Positions 1-10,690 of a stretch of DNA of 64,000 bases are shown one piece after another (position 1 is the first letter of the stretch; every line of letters begins with the position of its first letter). The stretch is from Choricystis sp. odSpoLacu1 (Eukaryota; Chlorophyta; Trebouxiophyceae): the NCBI GenBank assembly GCA_958009055.1, contig OY253661.1, positions 310,001 through 374,000 on the forward strand. The letters run 5' to 3'. The notes under the pieces were generated by a model. The model saw nothing but the letters and a program-made list of their open reading frames with translations. It was not told the origin of the DNA and did no database searches. Position numbers and translations under genes: made by a program.

Positions 1-2
1 CG

Positions 3-605
3 GCCTCGGACGACGAGTCAGTGCCCCAGCACGCGACCGCGGCCGCGTTGTTGGCTGAACGGGCGGCTGCTGCGCGGCGTGAGGCGGCGGTCGTCGCAGC
101 AGAAGTGGCGGCCGAGGACGACACGGCGGCCGGCGTGGCAGAGCAGACAGAGGTGGGCGACCCTCTGACGCCCCTGCCACCCCCACTGCGCAAGCCGCGG
201 CGAAACAAGGCGGCCCTGAGAGCGCGCGTGGAGGCAGCGCTTGCGCAAGTGGAAACCGCGGCCGCTGCAGTCGACGCCGCTGAAAGCGATGCCGAGGTGG
301 GGCGGGAGGCGGTGGGCGAGCTGAGGGCAGCCCTGGAGGACCTGCGCGCCGAGCGGGCGACGTGGAAGGCGGCTGCGCCCAAGCCTCGCCCGGCGCGCAG
401 GGAGACCGCCAAGGCAGCGGCCGAGCGCGCGGCCGCCGCGGCCGCGGAGAAGAGGGCGCTGCAAGCCTCGTTGGCCGCTCTGGAGCATCGGTTGGCCGAC
501 CTAGATGCCCGGCTGGCGGCCAAGGATCAGGAGGTGGACGAGTTGGAGGCGCGGCTGGCAGCCGCGCGCGCGCGGGCGGCGCGGCGCGACGGGCAGGGGC
601 CGTGA
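3..605 (+). CDS. Coiled-coil protein, 3' end only
   Basis: The reading frame is open from the left edge of the window, so only the last 200 or so residues of a longer protein are visible; no start codon is assigned. The stop is TGA at 603-605. The visible part is Ala/Arg/Glu-rich with long heptad-like stretches, for example AALEDLRAERATWK and a C-terminal run where leucines recur every 3-4 residues (LEHRLADLDARLAAKDQEVD), typical of an alpha-helical coiled coil. No catalytic motif is visible. A structural or scaffolding role is only an inference from composition. It converges on the carbonic anhydrase gene. Confidence 0.6.
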   Translation, partial: ASDDESVPQHATAAALLAERAAAARREAAVVAAEVAAEDDTAAGVAEQTEVGDPLTPLPPPLRKPRRNKAALRARVEAALAQVETAAAAVDAAESDAEVGREAVGELRAALEDLRAERATWKAAAPKPRPARRETAKAAAERAAAAAAEKRALQASLAALEHRLADLDARLAAKDQEVDELEARLAAARARAARRDGQGP

Positions 606-904
606 ATTTTGTTTTTTTGCTGGATGTGTGTGCGGATGAGAGTGAAGAGAGATTGTGCGTGTGTTGGAATCGTGCGCTCTTGTTTGGTGGAAACGCCAAA
701 GTAAAAACACGGTAAAGAACGAGGGTCTTTTTTTTTACACTAAGGGGGTCGATTTTCTCTCGGTCGTCTGTTGTTTGCGTAGTGCGTCTGCATGCACACA
801 CTCTCGTACACCCTAACACAGTGAATGAGGAAAGGGAAAGGGGGGGGGGCAGTGCTCTCTTCTCGTACACCCATAGAAAGCAAAACATCACGTCAAAACA
901 CCAT
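606..904. other. Intergenic, convergent 3' flanks
   Basis: No gene seen. T-rich tracts follow the coiled-coil stop and A/C-rich sequence precedes the carbonic anhydrase stop. The motif CAAAACACCATT (894-905) reads AATGGTGTTTTG on the carbonic anhydrase strand directly after its stop, and similar motifs recur in other 3' flanks. Confidence 0.5.
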
Positions 905-1998
905 TCAGTGCGCACACCCGCACCCACCCTCCTTGACCTCATCCTTCTTGCCGCCCCCACTCTCAAACCAGCGGTGCGTCCCAAACTCGCGCCCCAGCAC
1001 GTCCACCAGGGACGCCGTCACGCGGGCGCCATTGGTCGCGCCATCGAGCGAGCCGCGCGGCGGCCGCGGGGCGGCCGCCGCGTCGGCGGCGGCGTCCAGG
1101 TCGGCGGGGCAGGTGACCGGGTCGACGAGTTCTTTGAGGAGGCCGTCCGCCAGCGAGTAGATGAGGGCGTGCACGGAGACGGGTTGACCGCGCGCCCACG
1201 CGGCTTGCACGACGGGGGAGGTCGCGACATTGAACAACTGGTGCACCACATTCAGTTCACACAGCGCGGGCCACCGCTCCGCCGCGGGCAGAGCTTTCAG
1301 GGTGGGCGCGTGCCTGTCGCGGGTGGCCCGGATGTCGGAGATCCAGTGGCCCACGTTGCCGCCCGTGGAGGCGGGGAGCTCGAGCGCGCCTTTCACCGCG
1401 CCACACCCATAGTGACCACACACCACCACGTGCTCCACTTTGAGTGCATCCACCGCGTACTCCAGGCACGCCATGCAGTTCATGTCGCGGTGGACGGCCA
1501 GGTTGCCCACGTTGCGCTGCACAAAGACGGCGCCGGGGGGGAGGCCGAGAATCTGGTTGGCCGGCACGCGCGAGTCGGCGCACCCGATCCACAGGTAGCG
1601 GGGGGCTTGCTGGTCGGCCAGCCTGTCGAAGAAGGCGGGGTCGGCCTGCTTTTGGGCGGCGGACCAGCGGCTGTGAGGTGGGTGTGGGGGTTGGTGGGAA
1701 GGTGAGGAGCGGGTGCCAAAGCGCGTTGTAGCCCCATTGACCGTCTGTCGGGCGGCGGTTGCCTCGCGCGCCGCCCTGCCAACTGGTGGGCTAGTCTGCC
1801 ACGACGCATGTGCAGGCCTCCGCGCATAGAAGCCGCGCCTTTAGGGGGCGGGCGCGCGTGGGGGCCCCGCGGCACGCACGGCACCAAGTCAATCCACGCA
1901 CGCAGCCCAATCGCGGGCCGCCCCCGCGCACGCTCTCCGTGCACGCACCGGTTGTTTTCCAGCACGCTGGTGAGCGCGCTGTTAGTGCCGCGTGCCAT
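905..1998 (-). CDS. Beta-class carbonic anhydrase
   Basis: Zinc enzyme interconverting CO2 and bicarbonate. Two exons: 1949-1998 (ATG 1998-1996, encoding MARGTNSALTSVLENNR) and 905-1670, joined by a GTGCGT...CACAG intron of 278 bases. The join rebuilds the family N-terminus LENNRRWSAAQKQ, which supports this start. The predicted length is 271 aa. Visible beta-CA motifs are CADSRVPANQ (Zn ligand Cys and the Asp-Arg dyad) and HYGCGAVKGAL (Zn ligands His and Cys), with NVGNLAVH between them. No clear targeting peptide precedes the core, so a cytosolic form is suggested. The C-terminal tail GGCGCAH is Cys-rich and unusual. The neighbouring aldo/keto reductase is transcribed in the same direction, and its stop lies about 150 bases upstream of this start. 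Confidence 0.93.
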
Positions 1999-2145
1999 GG
2001 CGCGAAAGAGAGAGGACGGGCGAAGGGGAGACGTGGTGAGAAAGGCCGAGCAAGGAAAAGCGAGACGGAGATGTGCTGGTATTGGACCTCGCTTTCTCAC
2101 ACAAAAAAATCCACTGCTCTCTAACGCCCTAACTCTCTCCATCAA

Positions 2146-4268
2146 TCACAGCACCAGCGACGGCTTCAGCGCGCCCCCAGCCTCAACCGCTGGCCAGTCG
2201 GCTTCCGGGCGGTGGAACCGGGTGCCTGTTTCCGCGGCGTCCAGCGCGACGCGCACGGGGGGCGGCAGCGCCCACCCTGTCGCGGCGGCGACGTTGGCGA
2301 CCGCGTGGGCGGGGGTGGACGCCGACCACAGGGCGGGAGTGCCGCGTTCAGCGGTCCAGCGCAGCAGGAGCTGTGTGTGTGTGGGGTGTGGAGGTTGGAG
2401 GGGAAAGGTTGAGTGTTAGGAGGTGGCGTGGCGTGGCTCTCTTCGGCTCGCACACGTTTGCCAAGGTGAGGGAAAGAAAGGAACCGGGCTCCAAAACAAA
2501 ACGGGGAAAAGGGGGAAAATGGGTCAAAAAAAAAAGGCGCAAAAAAACAAGCCTCCGAATAGTAAGGATTGAAAAATAGAATAAGTTTCTGTCATCATGC
2601 AAGATGTGTCAGAAACTTACCAGGTTGTTTAGAAACAAAGGGGTGGTCGTCATAGGCAGCGCGGCGCCCGGAGGGGAGGCAAGAGGGGGGGAAAGAGCAC
2701 GCAAGCACGCACACACACAAACCCGCCGTTTCCATCTCTCTCTTTTTCGCGACCCCTCAGAGCTGAGTATCGTCAATCCCGCAATCCTCAAGGGAGGAAA
2801 AAAGAGGGATGTTCCGTTCTCCAAGGTGAACATAAAAGTTTGTGTGGATTTTTTCTTCGTCGGGGGGCGCGAAAAAAAAGGCAGGAAAAAGAAGGTGTGC
2901 GTGTGTGTGCCTGTTTGCTCCTCGCGTGCGTGTGTGTGCCACTGTGCCTTTCTGGGATCAGAGTACGAATAAAGTGTCTTCAGTCGCGCGTTAATTTTTG
3001 GAAGAAAATTGTATCTAGTTGCGCGTCGGTGGAAAGAAGACCTAAAGTGATGATTGTTTCTTCACGCCCCACAGAAAGGCACAGAAGCACACACAGCGCA
3101 CGGCAAGGGGAAGGATGGGAAGGAAAAAGGAGCCATTCACCACCCCCCGCACTGTTAACTTACCTCTGCCGGCGTCTTGCCCGCGGCGCCTGCGGCCGCC
3201 ACCACCCCTTCATGCGTCAGCAGCTGGCCCGCACCCAGCACACCACCCGCCACGATGGCGACACCCTTGCGACGGCACACGCCCACCAGCTTGCGCTGGG
3301 GGAGGAGGGGGTGGAGCTCAACACGGGCGAGGGTGGGGCGCGGGACGCCAGCGCCCGGGGCCGCCGCCGCCTCCAGGGCCGCTTCGATGTCGGCTAGCCC
3401 CCAATCTGACATGCCGACGGCGGCCGCGCGGCCGGTAGCCAGCAGGGCGGGGGCCGCGGTCGTCCAAATTTCGGCCGCCTTGCGGGGAGGGGGCGGGCCA
3501 GGCAGCAGCACGACGTCCGCGCCGCGGTCGCTCAGGCCGGCGCCGTCCAGCACGGCCGCCAGAGCGGGGACGGGATCAGCGTCGAGGGGCAGCGTCACGG
3601 TGACGACCAGGGCCGCGCGGTCGGCGGGCGGCAGCGCGCGCAGCGCTGCGGCCGCGTCGGCGTTGGTTTCACAGCTCACGTCCACCGCTGTCACCCCCGC
3701 CGCCAGGGCGGCGGCCAGGGTGGCGGCAGTGGTGGAGAAAGTGACCTTGATCCCCGTGTGCGGCACCACCTGCCCACCCGGCAAGCGCACGCTGGGCAGC
3801 GGGGGCGGCGGCACAACACGCGTGGCCGACGCGGCTCGCGCGGCGGCGCCCGGCAGCTTGGGGGCGGGGCCGTCCCACGTGCCGGTGCGGGCGGAGCGGG
3901 TGGGCACGGGCTGGGCGGGGATGGTGGTGGTGGTGGTGGTGGTGGGGGCTGTGTGGGGTGGGGGTTGGGGTGTGTCGGTGCGAAAAACGAAGGAATGGTC
4001 GGGGAGCCGCCACGCCGCCACGTCCCCCCCCGCCAACGCTGGCGCCCGCTCCACCCCCCCTTCCACCCGCCCAGGCACACGTGTGCATGTGCGCTCTGGC
4101 GTGGGCACGTTTTGCAGTGCATAGCACACCGTGGCGGCCGTTGGCGCGCCCCAATTGGCCGGCCCTCTCACTTCCTCTCTCACCGTGCGGCTCCGCGCGG
4201 TGGCGGGACGGCAGGTAGGAGAACGCGGCCCCCGTCCAAGCGGGCTTCTGGCAGCCGTCGGAGGCCAT
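2146..4268 (-). CDS. Aldo/keto reductase family protein
   Basis: Probable NAD(P)H-dependent oxidoreductase. Three exons: 4184-4268 (ATG 4268-4266), 3164-3948 and 2146-2370; splice phases agree and give 364 aa. AKR features are a beta-barrel core with VDVSCETN near the N-terminal side, the strand PRPTLARVELHPLLPQ, then the family C-terminal signature spread over a splice junction: KTPAE joined to LLLRWTAERGTPALWSAST. The classical Asp-Tyr-Lys-His tetrad is hard to place because the N-terminal half is divergent, so activity is uncertain. The last intron (2371-3163, 793 bases) is by far the longest in the window. The N-terminal exon is Thr/Pro-rich. The start faces the CG-1 gene 215 bases away. 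Confidence 0.75.
2371..3163 (-). other. Long intron of the aldo/keto reductase gene
   Basis: A 793-base intron with donor GTAAGT at 3163 and acceptor CACACAG at 2371. It is less GC-rich than its flanks, with A/T runs (about 2520-2580 and 2865-2890) and an AATAAA hexamer on the plus strand near 2969. No convincing hidden gene is seen. Confidence 0.55.
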
Positions 4269-4482
4269 AGTGTGTTGGAAGCAGGCAAACGGTGCGCGGG
4301 GTCGAGCGAGGGCACGCTTTTCGTGTTTCTCTCTGTGAAACTGAAAAAAAAACACGCGTGCTTTCCTTGAAAAAAATTGTGGGAGGTTTCACGAGTCGTC
4401 GAGCGACGAAGTTTTGTAGTTCGGCGAGAGAGGCTGCCCCGCAGCCGACACGGGCACGGCTGTCCCCCCCGACAAACCACCA
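4269..4482. promoter_or_regulatory. Shared 5' region of AKR and CG-1 genes
   Basis: 214 bases separate two divergent start codons, so both promoters must lie in or overlap this spacer. It contains A-runs near 4350-4377. No TATA box or other named element was recognised. Confidence 0.4.
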
Positions 4483-5735
4483 ATGTCGGCCTTCAAACTG
4501 TCCTCCACCCCTCCCACCCCCCCCACCCTGGCCGCCGTCGTGGAGCGCGCGCGCGCGGCGTGGCTGCGCACGGCCGACGTCGTCTCCATTCTCGCCGACC
4601 ACGCGCCCGCGGGCGCCGTCCCCCTGTCCACCGCGCCCCCCGCCTCTCCGTCCCCCGGCAGCCTGTACATTTTTGACCGGCGGGCGGTGAAACACTTTCG
4701 GAGGGACGGGCACGCGTGGCGTACCAAGGGGGACGGGCGCACCGTGCGCGAGACGCACGAGCGTCTGAAGGCGGGGGCGAGGCACGTGCTAGCGTGTTAT
4801 TATGCGAGGTCGGCGGGTAGTGATGGGTTGCAGGTGAGGGTGGAGAGGTGGAAGAGAGGGCGGGGAGACGTAGCTGCACACGCGTTTTTTTTTTTCTAAC
4901 CCGTCTCTCCTCCCTCCCACAGCGCCGCTGCTACTGGCTCCTGGACAACGATGCCGGCCTCGTCCTCGTCCACTACCTGGCCGTCGCGCCCCGCCCCTCT
5001 GCAGTGTTGGGCGCGCCCATTATGCACCACATTGTGCGCTCCGCTTCGGCGCCCGCGCCCGTCGGTGCAGCCTCCACCGCGCTGCCGCCCCCCCCCGGCC
5101 CCGCCGTCGTGCGCGCCATCGGGCTGCCGCACGGCGTCACCCACCAGCCCGGCCCCAACGGGGTGACGGTGACGACAGGGTCGACGGGGGCGGCGCGGCG
5201 GAGGGCGCCGGCGGCGCGGTTGCTGCCGCTGTCCGGCAGCGGGGGTGGCGGCAGTGGCGGCAGCGGCGGCCGGCCGACGCCTGCTGCCGCCACGCCCTCC
5301 GTGCCATCCCCCTTTGCGTCCGCCGATTTCCCGCCCTTTGAGCTGGCGCCAGCGCGCCCCCCGGGCGCGGTGCGCGCCCTTGCGCTCGCGCGCGCGGCCA
5401 CGCTGCCCGCGCAGTGGCGCGCGGCTGGCTGCGTCCCCTCCCGCACCCTGGGGCCGCTCCATGCCGCCCCCTCCTGGGACGGTGCCACCGTGTCGACAGG
5501 AGAAACGCTGGACGCTGCGAGTGCGGCTGCTGTGGCCAAGGCAGAGGCTGTGGCTGCGGCGACCGCGGCCGCACGCACGCCCCTGCCGCCACCTCCCCCT
5601 CCCGGCCTGCGCCTGTCCCCCGCGTCCGCCCTGGCGCTGGAAGCCCTGCTGACCCGCTTCACGCGGCGCGCGTCGGTGGGTGACGATCTGCCGTGTGTCG
5701 GTGTCAAGCGCAAGGGCAGCCCTGTGTGTGCGTGA
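4483..5735 (+). CDS. CG-1 domain (CAMTA-type) DNA-binding protein, short form
   Basis: Putative transcription factor. Two exons: 4483-4833 and 4923-5735 (donor GTGAGG, acceptor CCCACAG, phase 0), 387 aa. Residues about 45-140 form a CG-1 domain: SLYIFDRRAVKHFRRDGHAW, then RTKGDGRTVRETHERLKAG, then HVLACYYARSA, and across the splice junction QRRCYWLLDNDAGLVLVHYL. CG-1 is the sequence-specific DNA-binding domain of calmodulin-binding transcription activators. After it the protein is Pro/Ala/Gly-rich and low-complexity; I see no TIG domain, ankyrin repeats or IQ motifs, so it is much shorter than canonical CAMTAs (about 900-1200 aa). An in-frame C9 run (5088-5096) lies in the low-complexity part. 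Confidence 0.85.
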
Positions 5736-6234
5736 CAAAAAACAATGTCCATCCTGTTTTTTTATTTGCGTGTGCACCTCCTTGTGCTTTGTGCCAACAC
5801 TTTTGTCCCCTTTTTGCATGAACTTGCTTGTTTCGATCCTCGGTGTTTTGGCCACGGGCCCCTCACATTTTCCTCCCTCTCTTGTCGCCCCTTTTTTCCT
5901 TTCCAAAAAAACCATCCCCCCCTGTGCGTGCCCGTGACGGCTGCATGGGCGGTCGCTGGGCTGGAGTGACCAGCCCAGCGACTGCTTAAGAACACCACAC
6001 ACCAAGACGTTTCCAAGTTTAGTGCCTTTTGAAAAACTCCACTCGCCCTCATTCCCCCCCTCCTCTTCTTTGGTCCCACTTTTTTTCTAGCATGGCAGAA
6101 ATCTTGCCATCAACCTAGAAGTTTGCTCTTCTACTGCCTTTTTTTGTTTTCGTGAAGCCCTTGTGTTTTCGATTGAATTTTTTAAACCACACACCACGAA
6201 AGAAAACACCATCCAAACACCACTTTCTCCTCCC
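5736..6234. other. Intergenic, convergent 3' flanks with a long inverted repeat
   Basis: No gene seen. T-rich sequence follows the CG-1 stop. A strong inverted repeat lies at 5952-5982 (separate entry). AAAACACCATCC at 6203-6214 reads GGATGGTGTTTT on the strand of the gene ending at 6235. Confidence 0.5.
5952..5982. repeat. Perfect 13-bp inverted repeat (hairpin)
   Basis: GTCGCTGGGCTGG (5952-5964), loop AGTGA, then CCAGCCCAGCGAC (5970-5982): thirteen perfect base pairs, extendable by one wobble and two further pairs. It sits between two convergent genes and could fold in either transcript, act in 3' end formation, or be a remnant of a small inverted-repeat element. Confidence 0.85.
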
Positions 6235-7215
6235 TCACGAAATGGACCCACCACCCAGCGTCGCGCACGTCACCTCCCCCACCCCCTCCACCACCAGGGC
6301 AGCATCCTTCCACATAGCCACGCGCCCATCGCTCGTCCTCAGATCAGGCTGCACTCCCTCCCACACCTTCTTCTTGGCCACCTGGTTGGCGGACGCGGGG
6401 GGGGGGGCATCCCCCTCGAGCTCCGCCAGCACGACGCGGGCGCCCGGGGCCGCGCTGGAGGGGGGGTCGAGTGGCTCAACCGCGGTGTGATCGCCGTTGG
6501 ACGCGCACAGCAGCATGCCGTCCGACTTGACGCCCCGCATGTTGCGGGGTTTGAGGTTGCACAGTGCGATGACGGGGCGGTTCTGGGTGTGTGAGTGTGT
6601 GGGTGGGGTGGGTGGATTGTGAGGCAAGACGTGTGTGTGTTGCCAACCACCCACTCTGCCCTCTCTTCTTTCTCCAATCCTCACAAACCTTCAGCGCCTC
6701 GATGTCCACATATTTGACGAGGCCGGACACGATGGTGCGGGGCGTTTCCTCGCCCAGGTCGACTTGTTCAACGTAGAGGCTGTGTGTGTGTGGGAGGGGG
6801 AGAGGATCAGGTGAGGCTTGATGGAAAGCTCGCCAAAACTAAAGATACACGAAGGCGTCCTCCCCCACCGCCTCGTCCGGCTTTTTCCCGCCGTCAAGGC
6901 AGACGTCTCTCCTTTGTCTTTCCATTACCACGCCCCACACAAAGCGACTCACCCGTCCGCGTCTGGGTGGGTCTCGATCGACATAATCCGCCCAACACGC
7001 ACGTCCAGCTTCAGAAATTCCGGCCCCTCCTCCGCGGGAGCAGCAGGCGCAGCAGCAGGCGCAGCCGGCGCTTCCGTGGCGACGGTGGGGGCGCCGTCAG
7101 CGGGGGTGGACGCGGGGGGCAATGACATCGGGCGGCGCACGGTGGAGCAGGGCGCGAGGCGGCTGGGGCGGACGACGGAGCGGTGGAGGGCCCGGGAGAC
7201 GGTCAGGGCGCGCAT
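6235..7215 (-). CDS. EMAPII/Arc1p-type tRNA-binding domain protein
   Basis: Probable tRNA-binding cofactor of aminoacyl-tRNA synthetases. Three exons: 6953-7215 (ATG 7215-7213), 6689-6779 and 6235-6582; phases match and give 233 aa. The N-terminal 65 residues are Arg/Ser-rich, then Ala/Pro-rich, and could be an organelle-targeting segment followed by a linker. The rest is an OB-fold tRNA-binding domain: FLKLDVRVGRIMSIETHPDA, then GLYVEQVDLGEETPRTIVSG, then NRPVIALCNLKPRNMRGVKS, a Ser/Asn-containing SNGDHTAVE segment and the closing KKVWEGVQPDLRTSD. The same domain ends the methionyl-tRNA synthetase encoded head-to-head 140 bases away. Confidence 0.88.
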
Positions 7216-7355
7216 GTGGTGTGTGGGCGCGAGGAGAATGCGCGCGCGTGGGTGGGGGAAAGAGGGTGACGAAAAACGCGAACAGGGTGTGTCGGCCGTC
7301 GGAAAAATCACTCTTCTCGTTTGTTTCGTGTGCGACCGCTTTCTTTTTTCTACCA
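7216..7355. promoter_or_regulatory. Bidirectional promoter region, EMAPII protein / MetRS
   Basis: Only 140 bases separate the two divergent ATGs, so the transcription units must share this control region. It contains a T-run near 7341-7350. No named motif was recognised. Shared control of a synthetase and a candidate tRNA-binding cofactor is plausible. Confidence 0.5.
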
Positions 7356-10300
7356 ATGCCCACGCTCGTCGCCCGCCCAGGCGATGCGCATGCGCTCAAA
7401 GCGGTCGCCGCTGCCGCCGCGGCCGGCGTGGCGCTGGCGTCGCGCGAGCCGGCGGCGGGCACGACAAGCGTGACACTCGAACTGGACGACGGGGGCGGCG
7501 TGCTGACCCAGCCCAACGTGATTGCGGCGTATTTGGGTGAGTTTTGAGATATGCAGATGGAGAGTGTGTGGACGAAGCAACCGTGGGCGCGGCCAATGTG
7601 TCCAAAACCGGCCGCCAATGCACCCCGTTCCCCTCCTCCTCACATTCAGCCGGCTCCACCCTCACCCCCGCCACGTCGCCCGCCCTGCACGACGCCTGGA
7701 TCGAGTGGGAGGAACGCGTGCTACGCCCGTCCGTGCTGGACGGAGGCGACGTCCTGGCGGGCGCGGCCGCGACGCTCGCTCCCGCTGTTGACGGTGGCGC
7801 CCACCTGGGTGGCGGCAGGGCGCCCGCCTTTGCGGACGTCGTGGTGGCGTGCACATTGTTGTCGGTGGACCAGGTGAGTGGAAGAGAGAGAGTGTGTGGG
7901 TGTGATCGTGGGTTGGAGTGGGGTGGCATCATTTCACCCTAACCCCCTACCCTCCTCCAGTCCACCCTGCCTCCCGCCGTCGCGTCCTACGTCGCCCGCG
8001 TCGCGTCCTCCCCCGACGTTGCGTCCGCCCTGGCGGCCGCTCCCCCCGGCTCCACCGCCGACCTGGCCGCTGCCGACGCGGCCGCCGCCGACGCCGCGCG
8101 CCCCCCCCCTCCCTCGCCCCGGCGCCCGCAACGTGCTCGTCACGTCCGCCCTGCCCTACGTCAACAACGTGCCTCACCTGGGCAACATCATCGGCTGCGT
8201 CCTGTCCGCCGACGCGTACGCGAGGTGGGCGCGCGCGCGCGGCCACACGACGCTGTTTGTGTGCGGCACAGACGAGTATGGCACCGCCACCGAGACCAAG
8301 GCCCTGGAGGAAGGCACCACCCCGGGCGCCGTGTGCGACAAGTACCACTCCATCCACGCCGCCACGTACGCCTGGTTCCGCATTTCGACTGACGCTTTCG
8401 GACGCACGCCCACATTCCACCAAACCGCCATCGCGCAGTCCCTCTTCCGCGCCGCGGGCGACGCCGGCATGCTGGTCGAAAACACGGTGGACCAGCTGTA
8501 CTCGGAGGCGGCGGGCACGTTCCTGGCAGACCGATTTGTCATCGGCAAGTGTCCGAAATGCAGCGCCGACGGCGCGCGCGGCGACCAGTGCGACGCGTGC
8601 GGCGCGCTGCTGACCCCCACCGAACTCATCGACGCGCGCTGCTCCATCACGGGCACCGTGCCCGTGCTGCGGTCCACGCGCCACGTGTTCCTGGACCTGC
8701 CCCAGCTGGAGGCGGACCTGGCGTCCTACCACGCCTCTGCCTCTGCGCACGGCGGGTGGACGTCGAATTGTGTCGCGACAACAGCTGCCTGGATGCGGGA
8801 CGGCCTCAAACAACGCTGCATCACGCGCGACCTGAGGTGGGGCACCCCCGTGCCGCGGGCCGGCTTTGAAGACAAAGTGTTCTACGTGTGGTTTGACGCT
8901 CCCATTGGCTACATCTCAATCACCGCCACCGCGTCGCCGTCGGGGTGGGCGCGCTGGTGGCGCCCCGAGCCCGGGGCTGACGTCGAACTCATCCAGTTCA
9001 TGGGCAAGGACAATGTGCCCTTCCACACCGTCATCTTTCCAGCGACACTGCTGGCGGCCAACCGGGTGGCAGCGGTGGATGCAGCGAGCGAGAGCGCGGG
9101 TGATGCCACCGCCGCCTCCACCACCACCACCACCACCAGCGCCGGCATCCCGCCCCGCGACGGGGGCGGCGCCACCTCCCGCCCCTGGGCCCTCATGAAG
9201 TCGATCTCGGTGACCGAGTACTTGACATATGAGGGCGGCAAGTTTTCAAAGTCGCGCGGCGTGGGTGTGTTTGGAGACGGCGCGGCCGCCGCGGGCCTCG
9301 ACGCCGACGTCTGGCGCTACTACCTGCTGGCCGTCCGCCCTGAATCGGCCGACACCGACTTCAAGTGGGCCGACCTGGCGGCGCGGAACAACGCGGAGCT
9401 GTTGGCCAACTTTGGAAACTTTGTGCACCGCGCGCTCACGTTTGCCACCTCCAAACTGGGCGGCGTCGTCCCTCCCCCCCCTCCGCCTGGCACTGCTGCC
9501 GCTGCCGCTGTGGCCGACTTGACCTCCCGCGTCGCCCCCCTGCTGGCGGCCTATGTGGAGGCGATGGAGGGCGCGAGGCTGCGCGACGGCGTGCGCGCGT
9601 GGATGGGCGCGTCGGCTGCCGGCAACAAGTTCCTGCAGGACTCCGCCCCCTGGGCCGTGCTCAAAGCGGCGGGCGGAGGCGAGGCTGCTGCGGGTGGCCT
9701 GCTCCGGGGCGCGCTGGGGCTGGCGGCCCTGCTCGCCGCGATGGCCGCCCCCTTCTGCCCGGGCGCCGCCGACGCGCTGCGCGCCCAGCTCGGCCTGCCC
9801 CCCTTCACCAAGCGCGACACCCCGCTGGCGCTGGGCGCGGTGGAGGCTGCATCAGCCGACATCTGCTCCCTGCTGGAGACGGGGGCGGCGCTGGGCACGC
9901 CCGAGACGCTGTTCCGTTCCATCACAAAAGACGAGGAGGTGGAGTTGAGGGCCCGGTTTGGGCGGGGGGATGAAGGCGAGAGCGCGCCCGCTGCTGCTGG
10001 TGCTGCTGGTGGCGTGCCCGCCCCCGCTGGCGGCAAGCCGGCCAAGAAAGACGGCAAGAAGAAGGAAAAGCCGGCCGCTGCCCCTGCCACCCCGCCCGAC
10101 GTCAGCCGCCTCGACTTGCGCGTCGGGCGCGTTCTGTCGGCGCGCAAGCACCCCGACGCCGACTCGCTGTACGTGGAGGAGATCGATGTGGGGGAGGGCG
10201 CCCCCCGCACCGTGTGCTCCGGGCTGGTGGGCAAAGTCGGCCTCGAGACGCTGTCCACCGCGTCCGTCGTCTGTGTGTGCAACCTCAAACCCGTCGCCAT

Positions 10301-10595
10301 GCGGGGGGTGGAGTCACAGGCCATGGTGCTGGCCGCGTCATCGGTCGATGGTGGCACGGTGGAGCTGGTGGCGCCGCCTGCGGGCGCCGCCCCCGGCGCG
10401 CGCGTCGGGGCGGCCGGGTTCGAGGGGCCGCCGGATGCCGAAATCAACCTCAAAAAGAAAAACTCGGCGTGGGCGACCATCCAGCCCGACCTGGGGACGA
10501 CGGCTGACCGGGTGGTGGTGTACAAGGGGGTGCCGCTGACGGTAGGGGGGGAGGCTTGTGTCGCGCCGAGTGTGGCGGGCGGGACGGTCGGGTGA
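7356..10595 (+). CDS. Methionyl-tRNA synthetase with GST-like N-terminus and C-terminal EMAPII domain
   Basis: Charges tRNA-Met with methionine; probably cytosolic. Exons: 7356-7536, 7650-7873 and 7961-10595. Residues 1-170 resemble a GST-C-like appended domain (ALHDAWIEWEERVL). The class I core begins NVLVTSALPYVNNVPHLGN, holding the HIGH-like motif HLGN near residue 200. A zinc knuckle CPKCSADGARGDQCDAC follows, then the KMSKS motif as GGKFSKSRGVGVFG near residue 560. A Lys-rich linker (KPAKKDGKKKEK) precedes the EMAPII domain (DVSRLDLRVGRVLSARKHPD) from about residue 845. The frame is broken at the C9 run 8101-8109: one C fewer joins ADAARPP to LPRPGARNVLVTS and gives 1012 aa. Either the reference has an indel or this allele is defective. 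Confidence 0.9.
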
Positions 10596-10690
10596 TGGAG
10601 AGAGGTCTGCGTTTTTTTAATTCAAGCGCAAACACACACACACACACATCAGTTTGAAAACATTTTACACAGATGACAGAGATCCTCATT

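Noticed and set aside
782..1705. 307-codon plus-strand ORF
   Set aside because: Antisense to beta-carbonic anhydrase, whose zinc motifs are unmistakable.
8101..8109. Tiny intron explaining the MetRS frame break
   Set aside because: No GT...AG pair spans the C9 run; loss of a single C explains the frame fully.
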